A DNA stretch of 58,267 bases from positions 265-58,531 of the forward strand of contig PKVW01000043.1 in NCBI GenBank assembly GCA_003131585.1, written 5' to 3'. Below the pieces are notes generated by a model, which did no database searches, was not told the origin of the DNA, and saw only the letters and a list, made by a program, of their open reading frames with translations. The position numbers and the translations under genes were made by a program. Positions 45,275 to 54,283 of this stretch are shown here, piece by piece. Numbering within the stretch: the first letter of the stretch is position 1; each line of letters starts with the position of its first letter. Origin of the DNA: Acidobacteriaceae bacterium (GTDB lineage Bacteria > Acidobacteriota > Terriglobia > Terriglobales > Acidobacteriaceae).

Positions 45275-46014
45275 TAAGGCCGCGCGTAGGCGGGGCTGTC
45301 GGGATCTGGGCGATCATAATCGCGGCCGTACTTGTTCTTGTGAGCGAGTTCGAGATCGGATTCGGCCAGGCTGAAGGGTCCGAGGAAGGTATCGCCGGGA
45401 GTCACGGTAATTTCCCGCTCCGCGGCGTGCAGCGCATCCGGCGAAACCGAGGGATGGAAAACGTGCATCTGGTAGCGGCCGGGGACCACGTCGCGGATGC
45501 TGATCTCGCCGCGCCAGTTGGAGATCGCATAGTACGGTGTATTCAGCGCGATCACTACCGCGCTCATCTGAGCGTGAATGTTGCAGAAGATGAAAGAAAT
45601 GCCCGGCTTGTCGAATCGGACAAATTGAGTGCTGCCGCTCTCGTACAGTCCGAGATCGAAGCGCTTGCCGTCAAACAACGAGAAGACATTGTGAAAAAAA
45701 GGATCCCGGTTGGGGAATTCGACCTGCCCACCCGCCGGGATCACCAGCAGCGAAGGGTGGAAACTCTTGTCCTTCTGCACAAGCTTGGGGATTTGTGAGG
45801 TCTGCTGCGGGGGCGCCGAGGGCGCAGGGGTGGTTCCCAGAGGCGTGAGCCAGACCACAACTTTCGAAGCGTCGTTGACATGGCGGCCGTTTTTTGTGAG
45901 CTGCACCTTGCCCTTGAGGTCCGCGCCCTTGAGTTCCGCATTCTGCGCGGCGGCAAGAACACACGGAAGCAACAGGATGCACCAGACAGTCCGGGAATGA
46001 GCGACGCGAAGCAT
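45274..46014 (-). CDS. Secreted cupredoxin-like protein
   Basis: A 246-residue exported protein (signal about 1-23). A plastocyanin-like copper domain occupies about 85-160, with ligands H108 in FPNRDPFFHNVF and C144, H147, M150 in FIFCNIHAQMSAVV, the C-x2-H-x2-M loop of type 1 copper sites. A C-terminal strand region (YAISNWRGEISIRDVVPGRYQMHVFH) looks like a carboxypeptidase-regulatory fold. It may carry electrons or copper in the periplasm. It is the fourth gene of a minus-strand unit: regulator, kinase, porin, cupredoxin, with 2 bp to the porin. Confidence 0.8.
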   Translation of the reverse strand: MLRVAHSRTVWCILLLPCVLAAAQNAELKGADLKGKVQLTKNGRHVNDASKVVVWLTPLGTTPAPSAPPQQTSQIPKLVQKDKSFHPSLLVIPAGGQVEFPNRDPFFHNVFSLFDGKRFDLGLYESGSTQFVRFDKPGISFIFCNIHAQMSAVVIALNTPYYAISNWRGEISIRDVVPGRYQMHVFHPSVSPDALHAAEREITVTPGDTFLGPFSLAESDLELAHKNKYGRDYDRPDPDSPAYARP

Positions 46015-46016
46015 GT

Positions 46017-47642
46017 TCAGAACAGTATCCCCATGGCGAGATTGACCTGGTTGGTTACGCTGGCACCGCTATAGACGGGGAAACTGCGTAAACGTCTGAA
46101 TTCGGCGGAAAGCAGCAAGTCGGATCGCGGCCGGTAGACCAGATTGCCGAGCGCGCCACGATTCCGCCCCAGAATCGTGGTGAAGTTGTTGGCGTCAGTG
46201 GCGAAGCCCCGGACGTCATTGGCGAACGCGTTGTCTTCGGCGAAGACGCCGTTCAGTTCCAGCTTAGGCGTGAGTTGAAACTTGAGTTGGCTCCATCCTC
46301 CGGCGGAATCGAGGCCACGGATACTTGTGGACGAGTCGGATGGATTACCGCCGAACAGAACGGCGCGGCCGATACCGGCTCCGAGGCCTCCGACTCCACG
46401 TCCCCGATAGAATTCACCGGAGAGAGTTAAGCGGCGAAGGATTGGAATCTGCCAATCGGTCATACCGGCCCAAGCATCGACGTAGCGATCCCACGACCAG
46501 TTCTGGCGGCCGTAGTAACCAGCCACCGCAAAGCTGAGCGGATGATCAAACACGGGCCGGGACCATGCGCTGCGAATTGCATAGGCCGGCCGGCCGGAAC
46601 GTTCGCCAGCTTGTGCGGAGCGGAAGAACGGGTCGCTGGGAGGTTCCCAATCCAGATTGTCCAGAATTCCGCTCTGTAACGTCAGCGTCTGTTGATTCGG
46701 AAGATCGAAGCGATGCTCGACGCGAAACTGCGGCGTCCAGCCCCACAGGTTTCCCGCATAAGCGAAAGCCGGAGTCGCCAGTGATGCAAAGGATGTGGGA
46801 GAAAGCGGCGAGATGAATAGTGAATCCTGCCCGGCTATCACCGAGGTATGTTTCCAGTCGAGGCGCAAGCTGGCGGTCTGCAGGCGCACGAGGCCAAAGC
46901 TGACTCCATTAGGCGTCGACGGGAAGCCTCCCGCAAAATCGAATTGCACATTGGCCAGGCTTTTCGCGCCAGCCAAGGTTGGCCCGAAGATTTCCAGGCC
47001 AATCTCGGTTTGCCGCAAGGTGGCCCCAAAGCTGGCCGGAGAGTCGCCCGGCGCGACCGGTTGGGCGTAGTTGGGGAAGTCCAGGTTGTCGGAGGCGCCG
47101 ACATTGTGAAAGGTATTCATCAGCACAATTCCGGAGAGCCGGGCGCGATATTTGGCGGCGGTTTCCACCTTGGTCTGGTATTGCTCGTCAATCTTCGAGC
47201 CCAGCAACTGAGTGGACTCTTCCAACTTCTGAATCCGGCTTCCCAGGTCCGCCGATCCTGCGTTGGAGGCGCTTCGACCGACCGACGCCGGGGCAGCGGC
47301 CGGGGCTGAGTTCCCGACGTAAGGCGTGGATTCTTCCGGAGCGGACAGAGACGGGTTCTCATTCGCGGAAGCCGCGAGCGGAGCCAGAAGCTTGCGGGTG
47401 TCTCGCAACTCCTGACGCAGTTCGCGCATTTCGGCACGCGACTGCGCATTCTCGGTTCGCATCTGCTCGATTACGGCGCGTAATTCGCGCACTTGCGAAT
47501 CGAGGTCAGGCAGTGAGGCATCGCCGGGCTGGGATGCCGCCGCGGGCGAGCCTATCTGCGCCAGGCTGCAGGCGCTCAAAAGGAAAAAAGCGGCTGCCGT
47601 CAGGGCGCTTGTACGAAACGCAAGGGTTTCAGGGTTCTTCAC
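46017..47642 (-). CDS. Outer-membrane porin-like protein
   Basis: A 541-residue exported protein (signal/lipid-like start about 1-29; a Cys at residue 25). A coiled coil (about 48-88) and a Ser/Pro linker lead to a beta barrel with YRARLSGIVLMNTFHNVGASDNLDFPNYAQP, ATLRQTEIGLEIFGP and many aromatic strands, ending VNLAMGILF with a terminal Phe. The trimeric coiled coil before a barrel resembles phosphate-type porins. Its gene is 57 bp after a sensor kinase and 2 bp before a cupredoxin, so the unit may handle a copper or electron-related substrate. Not known. Confidence 0.75.
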   Translation of the reverse strand: MKNPETLAFRTSALTAAAFFLLSACSLAQIGSPAAASQPGDASLPDLDSQVRELRAVIEQMRTENAQSRAEMRELRQELRDTRKLLAPLAASANENPSLSAPEESTPYVGNSAPAAAPASVGRSASNAGSADLGSRIQKLEESTQLLGSKIDEQYQTKVETAAKYRARLSGIVLMNTFHNVGASDNLDFPNYAQPVAPGDSPASFGATLRQTEIGLEIFGPTLAGAKSLANVQFDFAGGFPSTPNGVSFGLVRLQTASLRLDWKHTSVIAGQDSLFISPLSPTSFASLATPAFAYAGNLWGWTPQFRVEHRFDLPNQQTLTLQSGILDNLDWEPPSDPFFRSAQAGERSGRPAYAIRSAWSRPVFDHPLSFAVAGYYGRQNWSWDRYVDAWAGMTDWQIPILRRLTLSGEFYRGRGVGGLGAGIGRAVLFGGNPSDSSTSIRGLDSAGGWSQLKFQLTPKLELNGVFAEDNAFANDVRGFATDANNFTTILGRNRGALGNLVYRPRSDLLLSAEFRRLRSFPVYSGASVTNQVNLAMGILF

Positions 47643-47698
47643 ACATCCTCCTGCGCGACACGCGGACCGTCGTGAGATCGAAACAATGGGAACGTGGA

Positions 47699-49570
47699 CT
47701 ACGTATCCGAATGCCGGATTGAGTTTTCAATCGCTCTATCGTTGTTTACGGGCAAAAAGGGACGGGCAGTTCGCTCGTCGTCGCCGGCGTCCATGGAACC
47801 TTGTGGAGCGCCTCCGGGGATTGTGATGCGAAAAACGGTTTGAGCGTCCGAGGTACGTTCCATCAAAACCTGGCCACCGTGATCCTGCACAATCTTCTGC
47901 ACGACCGTCAGTCCAAGCCCGGTACCGTTCTGTTTTCCGTAGCTGACAAAAGGATGAAACAGCTTGTCACGAATCGGTTCCGCGATGCCAGGACCATTGT
48001 CCGAGACGGCAATCGTGACGGAAGAACCGGTCCGGTCGACCGTGACCTGAACTCTGCCCTCGCTGCTGGGTGCGGCCTCGCAAGCGTTCAGCAGAAGATT
48101 GTATAAGGCGCGCTCCAGCTTGCGGGGATCGAACCAGGCCGAGCCCTGGCCATTGCTGTGGACCTCGATTAGAGTGCCTTGATGCCGCGGATGCAAGCGC
48201 ACCGCCTGCATGGCTCGCTGCACAGTTTCAACGACGCTGGCGTAGGTTGGATTCAGGGATTCCCTGGTTCGGGCAAACTCGAGCAGGGAGTCGATGAGAT
48301 CGGTCATTTGATTTACGCCGGTCCGAACCTCCTGATACAGCTCTTCGCGCTGCGCGGAAGTCAGGCGGCCATCACAAAGAAACTCGGAATTAGCGACGAC
48401 GGCGGCCAGCGCGTGGCGAAGGTCATGGGAAATCGAACTTGCCATGCGTCCGATAGTGGCCAACTGCTCGGATTCCAGCAGAGCCTGTTGGGTCTTGAGC
48501 AGACTGGCGCGCATGCGGTCGAAGGCTGAGGTGAGTTCCGCGACTTCGTCGCTGCCCCGGGGATCGAGAGGATGGTAAAAATCTCCGTGTTCCAAAGCGC
48601 GTACGCCCTCCACCAGGCTGGCCAGCGGACGAGTGAAAGTGTGGGAGATCAGGAACACCAGCCCGCTCCCGATTAGGACCGCAGTGAGACCGAGCAGCAG
48701 CAGCAGGCGGTTCAGGTTGTCGAGGAACTTGGCGGCCTGATCGTAGGATCCCAGTACGGTCAAGCGGACTGGAGTTTGCTGCCGGCCTGACAGGTCTAGT
48801 GAAGTCGCCACAAAGTTCTCTTGGCCAACTTCAACATTCTGGGGTCCGCTTTGCGAATATCCAGCGGCAAGCGAATGCACGCCTGGGCCCTGGGCTTGAA
48901 AGGGTGTCAAAGTGGTGGCCACGATTTCGTCGCCATAGGAGAAGGCGACCTGGCTGGACGAGACTTTGCTCACCTCGCGGGCCAGGCGGTCATCGATTTC
49001 ATAGCCGATGATCAAGAAGCCGAGCAACGGACCTTCCGTCTTGGAGCCGAAGTAAACCGGCTGCACAAAAGTCTGATAGAGATGGTGGGCGCCAAACCAC
49101 CAGTGACTGGAGTCCTCCTCGTTCAAGGATCGCTCGAAATACTGCTGCGCCGCCCCGCGGGTGAAGCCGGGCGTTTTTGTATGGAGAGCCACAACCGTGC
49201 CGTTGCGGTTGGCCAGTACCAGAAGATCGCTGCCGGTCAACTGCCACACGTCTTTGGATGCGTCCTGGATCGTGGCTGGGTCGTGAGCCGTCATGATGGC
49301 CCGCGTGATGGGCAGGTCAGCCACCAATTCCGCCGAGTGTGTCAACATGACTTCGCGATCATGCTGAAAATTCTGGAATGTGGTTACGGAGTTCCGCAGG
49401 TCCTGCACGATTCCTTCCCGGACGTGGCTTTGCATGCTGTGCCGCACGACCAGAAGGCTCAGCGCCGTGAGGCCGGCCGTGATCAGCACCATCGAGAGCA
49501 GAAAGCGCGTACGCAGCCGGGTTCGGGGCAACAGGGTGCTTCCAGACTGTCGTGGGAAAGTTTGCGACAC
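47699..49570 (-). CDS. Membrane sensor histidine kinase with HAMP domain
   Basis: A 623-residue kinase: membrane helix (about 22-45), a large periplasmic double-sensor domain, a second helix (LLLLLGLTAVLIGSGLVFLI), HAMP, the HisKA box ASSISHDLRHALAAVVAN and an HATPase domain (LLLNACEAAPSSEG, DNGPGIAEPI, GTGLGLTVVQKIV). Its partner OmpR-type regulator is immediately upstream, 26 bp away. The frame is open far upstream, but that part is the shadow of the regulator gene. I place the start at GTG 49568-49570; a TTG at 49591 is possible. Signal unknown; the porin and cupredoxin downstream are likely targets. Confidence 0.83.
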   Translation of the reverse strand: MSQTFPRQSGSTLLPRTRLRTRFLLSMVLITAGLTALSLLVVRHSMQSHVREGIVQDLRNSVTTFQNFQHDREVMLTHSAELVADLPITRAIMTAHDPATIQDASKDVWQLTGSDLLVLANRNGTVVALHTKTPGFTRGAAQQYFERSLNEEDSSHWWFGAHHLYQTFVQPVYFGSKTEGPLLGFLIIGYEIDDRLAREVSKVSSSQVAFSYGDEIVATTLTPFQAQGPGVHSLAAGYSQSGPQNVEVGQENFVATSLDLSGRQQTPVRLTVLGSYDQAAKFLDNLNRLLLLLGLTAVLIGSGLVFLISHTFTRPLASLVEGVRALEHGDFYHPLDPRGSDEVAELTSAFDRMRASLLKTQQALLESEQLATIGRMASSISHDLRHALAAVVANSEFLCDGRLTSAQREELYQEVRTGVNQMTDLIDSLLEFARTRESLNPTYASVVETVQRAMQAVRLHPRHQGTLIEVHSNGQGSAWFDPRKLERALYNLLLNACEAAPSSEGRVQVTVDRTGSSVTIAVSDNGPGIAEPIRDKLFHPFVSYGKQNGTGLGLTVVQKIVQDHGGQVLMERTSDAQTVFRITIPGGAPQGSMDAGDDERTARPFLPVNNDRAIENSIRHSDT

Positions 49571-49596
49571 GGCTTCTGATGAAGGGTTCAAGGATC

Positions 49597-50340
49597 TCAG
49601 CGAACGAACTTGTAACCCATGCCGTGTACGGTGCGGAAGTGTACCGGACTGGCCGGGTCGCGTTCCAATTTTTGGCGAAGTTTCAGGATATGGTTGTCGA
49701 CGGTGCGGGTGGAGGGATAATTCTGGTATCCCCATACTTCGTTCAGCAATTCGTCGCGGCTGATCACCCGGTCCGCGTTGTGCACCAGGAACTGCAGGGT
49801 CTTGAATTCTTGCGCCGTCAAAATCACAATCTTGCCGTCCCGCTGGACTTCGATTTTCTTGAAGTCGATCGAGATGCCGGCGAAACTCACCCGGCTGACA
49901 GTCGCCGTTCTTGAGGTGTGGCGCAGGGCAGCGCGCACGCGCGCCAGAAGTTCCCTGGGGCTGAAGGGCTTGGTTACATAGTCGTCCGCGCCCAACTCCA
50001 GCAACAGAACCTTGTCGGATACGTCGCTGGTGGCGCTCAGAACTACAATGGGCAACGCCGGCGCCTGGGCCTTGACCTGCTTGCACAGATCGCTGCCGGA
50101 AAGCTTGGGCAAGCGAAGGTCGAGAATGATGACCGCCGGCGGGATTGCCTGGAAGCTCTCGAGCGCCGACTTCCCATCCGCTTGAACCTCAACCGCATAC
50201 CCCTCGGACTCGAACAAGCGCCTCAAAGCCTTCTGGACGGCGGGGTCATCCTCGACTACGAGAATTCTTCCCATCGACCGCGTCGAGTTCATCGGATCTG
50301 CCAATCTGGCCGCGCTCGCGGGTATTGCGGTTTGACCCAT
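49597..50340 (-). CDS. OmpR-family response regulator
   Basis: A 247-residue regulator. The receiver domain has ILVVEDDPA, phospho-acceptor D74 in VIILDLRLPKLSG, IVVLSATSD and DYVTKPFSPRELL; the winged helix (about 150-247) has IVILTAQEFKTLQFLVHNADRVISRDELLNEVWGYQNYPSTRTVDNHILKLRQKLE and ends GMGYKFVR. Start ATG 50340 has AGGAT upstream; internal ATGs at 50292 and 50274 would also give a complete receiver. First gene of the four-gene porin/cupredoxin unit, divergent from a tRNA methyltransferase gene. Confidence 0.9.
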   Translation of the reverse strand: MGQTAIPASAARLADPMNSTRSMGRILVVEDDPAVQKALRRLFESEGYAVEVQADGKSALESFQAIPPAVIILDLRLPKLSGSDLCKQVKAQAPALPIVVLSATSDVSDKVLLLELGADDYVTKPFSPRELLARVRAALRHTSRTATVSRVSFAGISIDFKKIEVQRDGKIVILTAQEFKTLQFLVHNADRVISRDELLNEVWGYQNYPSTRTVDNHILKLRQKLERDPASPVHFRTVHGMGYKFVR

Positions 50341-50606
50341 AAAGCCATCCTAACTAGATTCGCGGTTCGTCTTCCATGGCTGGCGCAGACCTTGCGGGAT
50401 TGCCCCAATGTGGCCTACAACCACTGAAGCTTACAACGTTTCTGCCTCGTTTCAGCGGAGTAGCGGAGGTTTGACAAATTTTTTACATTTGCACGCCCCG
50501 GGAAACAGGGGTTGCGGCCAAAGGCGTGCACTGGATCCGAGTCCCGCCCCGAAGTCGAATGGGCCAGAAACCGCATCGGCGAGGGCTGCCGTAGAATACA
50601 AATAGC

Positions 50607-51362
50607 TTGCCGGTTTCCGCTGAATTCGATTATTTGCGGGTTGTCCTAGTGGACGCGCGCAATCCCCTCAACATCGGCGCGGCCGCTCGGGCGATGAGCA
50701 ACTTTGGATTCCGCCATCTGCGGGTCGTGAATCCTTACGATGTGGCATTTCGTAACGCTCGTTCCGCCGTCGGCGCTGCGGACGTGCTGGCCGGCGCCGA
50801 GAAATACGAAACTGTAGCCGAAGCGGTTGCCGATTGTTCGCTCGTGGTCGGAACCACCGCAGTGGGTCATCGCGACTTGCAGCATTCCCTCCAGCGGTTG
50901 GAGGCAGGCGCCACCGTCATTCGAGCGCATCTTGCATCCGGCCCTTGTGCCTTGCTGTTTGGATCGGAGAAATTCGGCCTCTCCAACAAAGACATGAGCC
51001 ACTGTCACTGGCTGCTGCACATTCCCACTCGCGAGGAACACGTCTCGATGAATTTGGGTCAAGCGGTGGCGGTTTGTTTGTACGAATTGATGCGCGATCC
51101 TGGCGCCCAGGCGGAGCCAGAGAAGGGAAGTCCTGCCTCGTCAGCCGAGATGGAACGAATTAACGAGACTTTGCTCACGGCGCTCCGCGCCAGCGGTTAC
51201 CCGAAGCTGAACTCCTCGGATTCCTTTGAGGGCGCGGTTCGGCGTCTAGTGCGGCGGCTTCACTTGCAGCATGGCGACGCCGAATTCCTGCTCGGCATGC
51301 TGCGGCAGATGGTTTGGAAGTTAGAAAAAAAAATAAAGAATAGCGACGAGGCAGACGATTGA
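50607..51362 (+). CDS. trmJ: TrmJ-type (TrmH/SpoU family) RNA 2'-O-methyltransferase
   Basis: A 251-residue SPOUT methyltransferase. It has VVLVDARNPLNIGAAARAMSNFGFRHLRVVNP (10-44), LLFGSEKFGLSNKD and HIPTREEHVSMNLGQAVAVCLYEL, the knot motifs that bind S-adenosylmethionine; the C-terminal extension (about 170-250) is the TrmJ-type dimer/RNA region. It should methylate the 2'-O of position 32 in tRNAs, although specificity among relatives is not certain. Start is TTG at 50607. Preceded by 260 bp of spacer holding no gene. Confidence 0.87.
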   Translation: MPVSAEFDYLRVVLVDARNPLNIGAAARAMSNFGFRHLRVVNPYDVAFRNARSAVGAADVLAGAEKYETVAEAVADCSLVVGTTAVGHRDLQHSLQRLEAGATVIRAHLASGPCALLFGSEKFGLSNKDMSHCHWLLHIPTREEHVSMNLGQAVAVCLYELMRDPGAQAEPEKGSPASSAEMERINETLLTALRASGYPKLNSSDSFEGAVRRLVRRLHLQHGDAEFLLGMLRQMVWKLEKKIKNSDEADD

Positions 51363-51372
51363 GCCGGTTCGT

Positions 51373-52755
51373 TCAAGGTTTTATTTCTGCCGGAAACACC
51401 TGCGTGGACGTGCGTCCAAACTGAAAGCGCAGGACCCACTCGCTGCCGGTCGCTTGTCCGTCCGCCTGGGGCGGATTGAATTTCCAGCGGCGAGCCGCTG
51501 CCAGCGCTAGATTCGCAAAGTACTTGCTCGGTCCGGGAGAGACGAACTTTACCTGCGAGACGTTCCCGGAAGCGTCCACCGCAACCTGAACGCTCACTTT
51601 CACCCGGCCCTCGATCGTGTTTTGTGCGCTCCGCGAGACGTCTGGCAGGACCTGCTGAAGGACACTGCCTTGCGCTACCGCCATTTGCGCGGGCTTCTTG
51701 TCCTCTGAAAATGGCGGAAGCGATCGCGCGGGGGGAACGTCAGATGGAGGCTGGAGGTTTGCCGGGCGGTTTTCCGCGGGCGGAACCTGCGGCTGATGGA
51801 CCATAAACTTGTGGCCAACCCATGCTATGAGGAAGAGGGCTGCGACGACGATGGGTACGACGATCCACCGCCTTGGACGATCTTGCGGTGTGTGCGCCTC
51901 GGCCACCTTCGCACCCATAGGAGCCGGGGTTTGCAGAGCATGAGGTTGGATCTGGCGCAGGATATCGTCCGCTGTGCAGCGCTGCTGCGGATCGACCTGC
52001 AGGCACTGCCGCGCAATTTCACCGAAGGGTTGCGGAATCGTCTCGGGTACGGCAATCGGTCCCTGAACGCCGTTCTTCAACCTTGGTTCGTCCTGGGTCA
52101 AGACGGTAACCAGCGTGATGCCGAGCGACCAACTGTCGGCTGCCGGAGACAATCCAACGGTCGCGACCTCAGGTGCATCGTAGGCACTCGGGGTGCGCGT
52201 CTCGTCGCGCTCACCGATCTGGCGCAGTCCGTCAACGGAAATCTTCAACCGATTGTCGGCCGCCATGATGTTCGAGGGCTTGATGCGGCCATGCGAAAAA
52301 CCAGCCTGGTGCAGGAAAGCCAGCGCTTCAGCCGCGGGCCGGAGCATTTCGAAAACCTCAGCCGGAGCAAGCGGGCGCAGCGGAAGAATCTCCGCCAAAT
52401 TCTCTTCGGCGTATTCCATCACGATATAGAGAAGCCGCGTGCCGTCAATCTGGCAGAGTCCGCATTCAAACAGCCGGATCAAATGGGGGTGGGAAAGTTT
52501 TGCGGCGCCGGCCCAACGAGAAAGTTGAGCGTCATCCTCCACGTTCTCTTGCTTCAGGTTGTCTGGATACAAGTTTTCTGGATACAGGTTTTCCGCGGGA
52601 ATCAGCTTGACGGCAATCCTCCCAGATTCCTTGCCGGTCCGCTCGGTGAGAAATACGGCGCTGTGATCCGAGCCTCCCAGCCACTGCCGCAGCGGGAACT
52701 TTTCATCAACTACCCGGCCTTCCCACTTTTTCCAGAGTTCGGTCGGAGCGCTCAT
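51373..52755 (-). CDS. Pseudokinase with TonB-C-terminal domain
   Basis: A 460-residue protein: Ser/Thr kinase fold (about 15-275), proline-rich linker, one membrane helix (about 295-317), and a periplasmic TonB-C fold (about 375-455: NTIEGRVKVSVQVAVDASGNVSQVKFV and AARRWKFNPP). The nucleotide lysine K50 (IAVKLI) is present, but the catalytic HRD is HGR (155-157) and DFG is VDG (174-176), so phosphotransfer is unlikely; it should act as a sensor or scaffold that passes cytoplasmic signals to the periplasm. Residues 56-66 repeat NLYP from a 15-nt tandem unit. The next gene downstream, trmJ, is convergent 10 bp away. Confidence 0.8.
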   Translation of the reverse strand: MSAPTELWKKWEGRVVDEKFPLRQWLGGSDHSAVFLTERTGKESGRIAVKLIPAENLYPENLYPDNLKQENVEDDAQLSRWAGAAKLSHPHLIRLFECGLCQIDGTRLLYIVMEYAEENLAEILPLRPLAPAEVFEMLRPAAEALAFLHQAGFSHGRIKPSNIMAADNRLKISVDGLRQIGERDETRTPSAYDAPEVATVGLSPAADSWSLGITLVTVLTQDEPRLKNGVQGPIAVPETIPQPFGEIARQCLQVDPQQRCTADDILRQIQPHALQTPAPMGAKVAEAHTPQDRPRRWIVVPIVVAALFLIAWVGHKFMVHQPQVPPAENRPANLQPPSDVPPARSLPPFSEDKKPAQMAVAQGSVLQQVLPDVSRSAQNTIEGRVKVSVQVAVDASGNVSQVKFVSPGPSKYFANLALAAARRWKFNPPQADGQATGSEWVLRFQFGRTSTQVFPAEIKP

Positions 52756-52931
52756 AGGCCACGCCTGGGCAAAGCGCTATTCTATTCCAGCACTGGCGTT
52801 GGCGGGTGAGTGAGTGAGTGGCTCCCGAAGTGAAAGGGGGCGTGCCCGGCTATTTGTGCCCATAAGCATGTCTGCAGACTAATCTTGCATACGTGCCGCT
52901 TCGTCCGGCCGATCAATCAACCAGAGCCCAT

Positions 52932-52980
52932 CATCCAAGAACCATCCAAGAAAGCGTCCAAGAACGCGTCCAAGAACGTC
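52932..52980. repeat. 12-nt tandem repeat (CGTCCAAGAACG type)
   Basis: Four near-identical units in a row in the spacer between the pseudokinase and SYLF genes: CATCCAAGAAC, CATCCAAGAAAG, CGTCCAAGAACG, CGTCCAAGAACG. The rest of the spacer 52756-53051 holds GAGTGAGTGAGTG near its left end and the dyad below; no gene. Confidence 0.8.
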
Positions 52981-52983
52981 GCG

Positions 52984-53014
52984 CTGACCGGAACTGATAC
53001 GCAGTTCCGGTCAG
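52984..53014. repeat. Perfect 13-bp inverted repeat
   Basis: CTGACCGGAACTG (52984-52996), a 5-nt loop, then CAGTTCCGGTCAG (53002-53014). It could end transcription of the SYLF gene (minus strand), but no T run follows in either direction, so a regulatory or recombination role is equally possible. Confidence 0.75.
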
Positions 53015-53051
53015 CCACAAATGGATCGCGCTGGCAGCTTTCCCGATTTAA

Positions 53052-53768
53052 TTACTGATTGTCTTCTCTTTTCTCCGCCACATGGGCCTGGTGGCCTGCT
53101 TCGGACACAGCCCTCACAAACGCGTCCGCGCTTCGGGGAGTTGATGCCTTGCCCGAAAGAATGCCGCGGAACATCATGTGCTTGCCATAAATGGCGCGCG
53201 TCGAGTCGTCATCCTGCTCGATTACCGCGCCTTCAAGGGTCAGGCCGGCGAACACGCCCTTCGAGCGCGAATAGGTCAGCACTTCAGTGTTCAGCATCCA
53301 GTCAGTTCCCGCGGAAGCGTGACGGCCTACCGGGCCGGCCGCAACCGATCCTTCGCCGGTGAGTTCGAACTTGCTGGAAAGCAGATGTTGTAAACCGCGG
53401 TCGTTCATGACCAGCATGACCAAGTCCACACCTTCGACTCCGATCTGCAATCCCCAGCTCCCACCGCCAACCGAGATGAAGGCGGGAGCGCTCCAGCCCT
53501 CCGCCGTACGGCAGGAGGCCACGCCTCGGCCGTGCTTGCCGCCAATGATGAAGCCGCCTTTGATCAAGTTGGGCACCACGATGATGCACTTTGCACCGCT
53601 CAATACTTCTTCAGGGATGCCTTTGTCGGGGGTTGACATGATCGACTGGAGAACATCCACGGACTTTTGCATGCGGTCGACCGTGTCTTCCCGAGCCGAG
53701 CCGGCCCATGCATAAGTTCCAACCAAGCCTACGATACTCATCACCACCAGGGAGATTGTCTTTTTCAT
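53052..53768 (-). CDS. SYLF-domain (Ysc84-like) lipid-binding protein
   Basis: A 238-residue exported protein: signal peptide (about 1-22, ending YAWAG) and a SYLF domain from about residue 60, recognised by CIIVVPNLIKGGFIIGGKHGRGVASCR, FISVGGGSWGLQIGVEGVDLVMLVMNDRGLQHLL, SVAAGPVGRHASAGTDW and EVLTYSRSKGVFAGLTLEGAVIEQDDDSTRAIYG. The SYLF fold binds phosphoinositide-like lipids in eukaryotes; its bacterial role is not known. ATG 53768 has AAGGA 8 nt upstream and is preferred to 53783. The 300-bp spacer behind its start (53784-54081) shows no gene. Confidence 0.9.
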   Translation of the reverse strand: MKKTISLVVMSIVGLVGTYAWAGSAREDTVDRMQKSVDVLQSIMSTPDKGIPEEVLSGAKCIIVVPNLIKGGFIIGGKHGRGVASCRTAEGWSAPAFISVGGGSWGLQIGVEGVDLVMLVMNDRGLQHLLSSKFELTGEGSVAAGPVGRHASAGTDWMLNTEVLTYSRSKGVFAGLTLEGAVIEQDDDSTRAIYGKHMMFRGILSGKASTPRSADAFVRAVSEAGHQAHVAEKREDNQ

Positions 53769-54081
53769 ATGTTGTTCCTTCATAGAGGATCCGCGCAGCT
53801 AAGAGGGGAGGACTCAGGCAAGCTGACTTAGGTTCAGCAGACCTGAAAGAGACCGCAGAAATGCTCGTCTCTAGCAGAGATGATCGCCCAGCCCCGAAAC
53901 ATTAGCTGGTCTGAATTGCTCACTTCCATTTGTGCCCCTAAATCGCGTCCAGCTTAACAAAAAGAAGATGGAGAATCGTGACAGGACCGCCCCGACTAAT
54001 TTTCGGATTTGAGCAATGCTGCTCAGTATTTGCGAACGCGGACCAAGCAGAATGTTGACCATCTGAGCAAGGAGACCAAAT

Positions 54082-54231
54082 ATGCTTTGGACAATTTTCG
54101 TTGTACTTCTGATTCTGTGGCTTCTGGGTTTTAGCCTGCATGTGGCCGGCGGTCTGATCCACATCCTGCTGGTGGTAGCGGTGGTGGTTCTCGTCATTAA
54201 CCTGCTCGGCGGCCGTCGCAATACGGTGTGA
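54082..54231 (+). CDS. Lmo0937-family small membrane protein
   Basis: A 49-residue peptide MLWTIFVVLLILWLLGFSLH... with two membrane helices and a short loop, ending GGRRNTV. The pattern VxxxILWLLGFxxHVAGGLIHxLLVIAVVVxxxNLL matches the lmo0937/DUF5670 family, widespread small inner-membrane proteins of stress regulons, function unknown. AAGGAG lies 7 nt before ATG 54082. Confidence 0.85.
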   Translation: MLWTIFVVLLILWLLGFSLHVAGGLIHILLVVAVVVLVINLLGGRRNTV

Positions 54232-54283
54232 AGGCCCGTCTCTTGAGAAGTGAGCGGAGTTGAGCATTCGCTTGCGTGCGTCC

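Noticed and set aside
49597-50086. N-terminal extension of the sensor kinase frame
   Set aside because: It overlaps the response regulator entirely and has no protein-like pattern; the kinase starts after the regulator stop.
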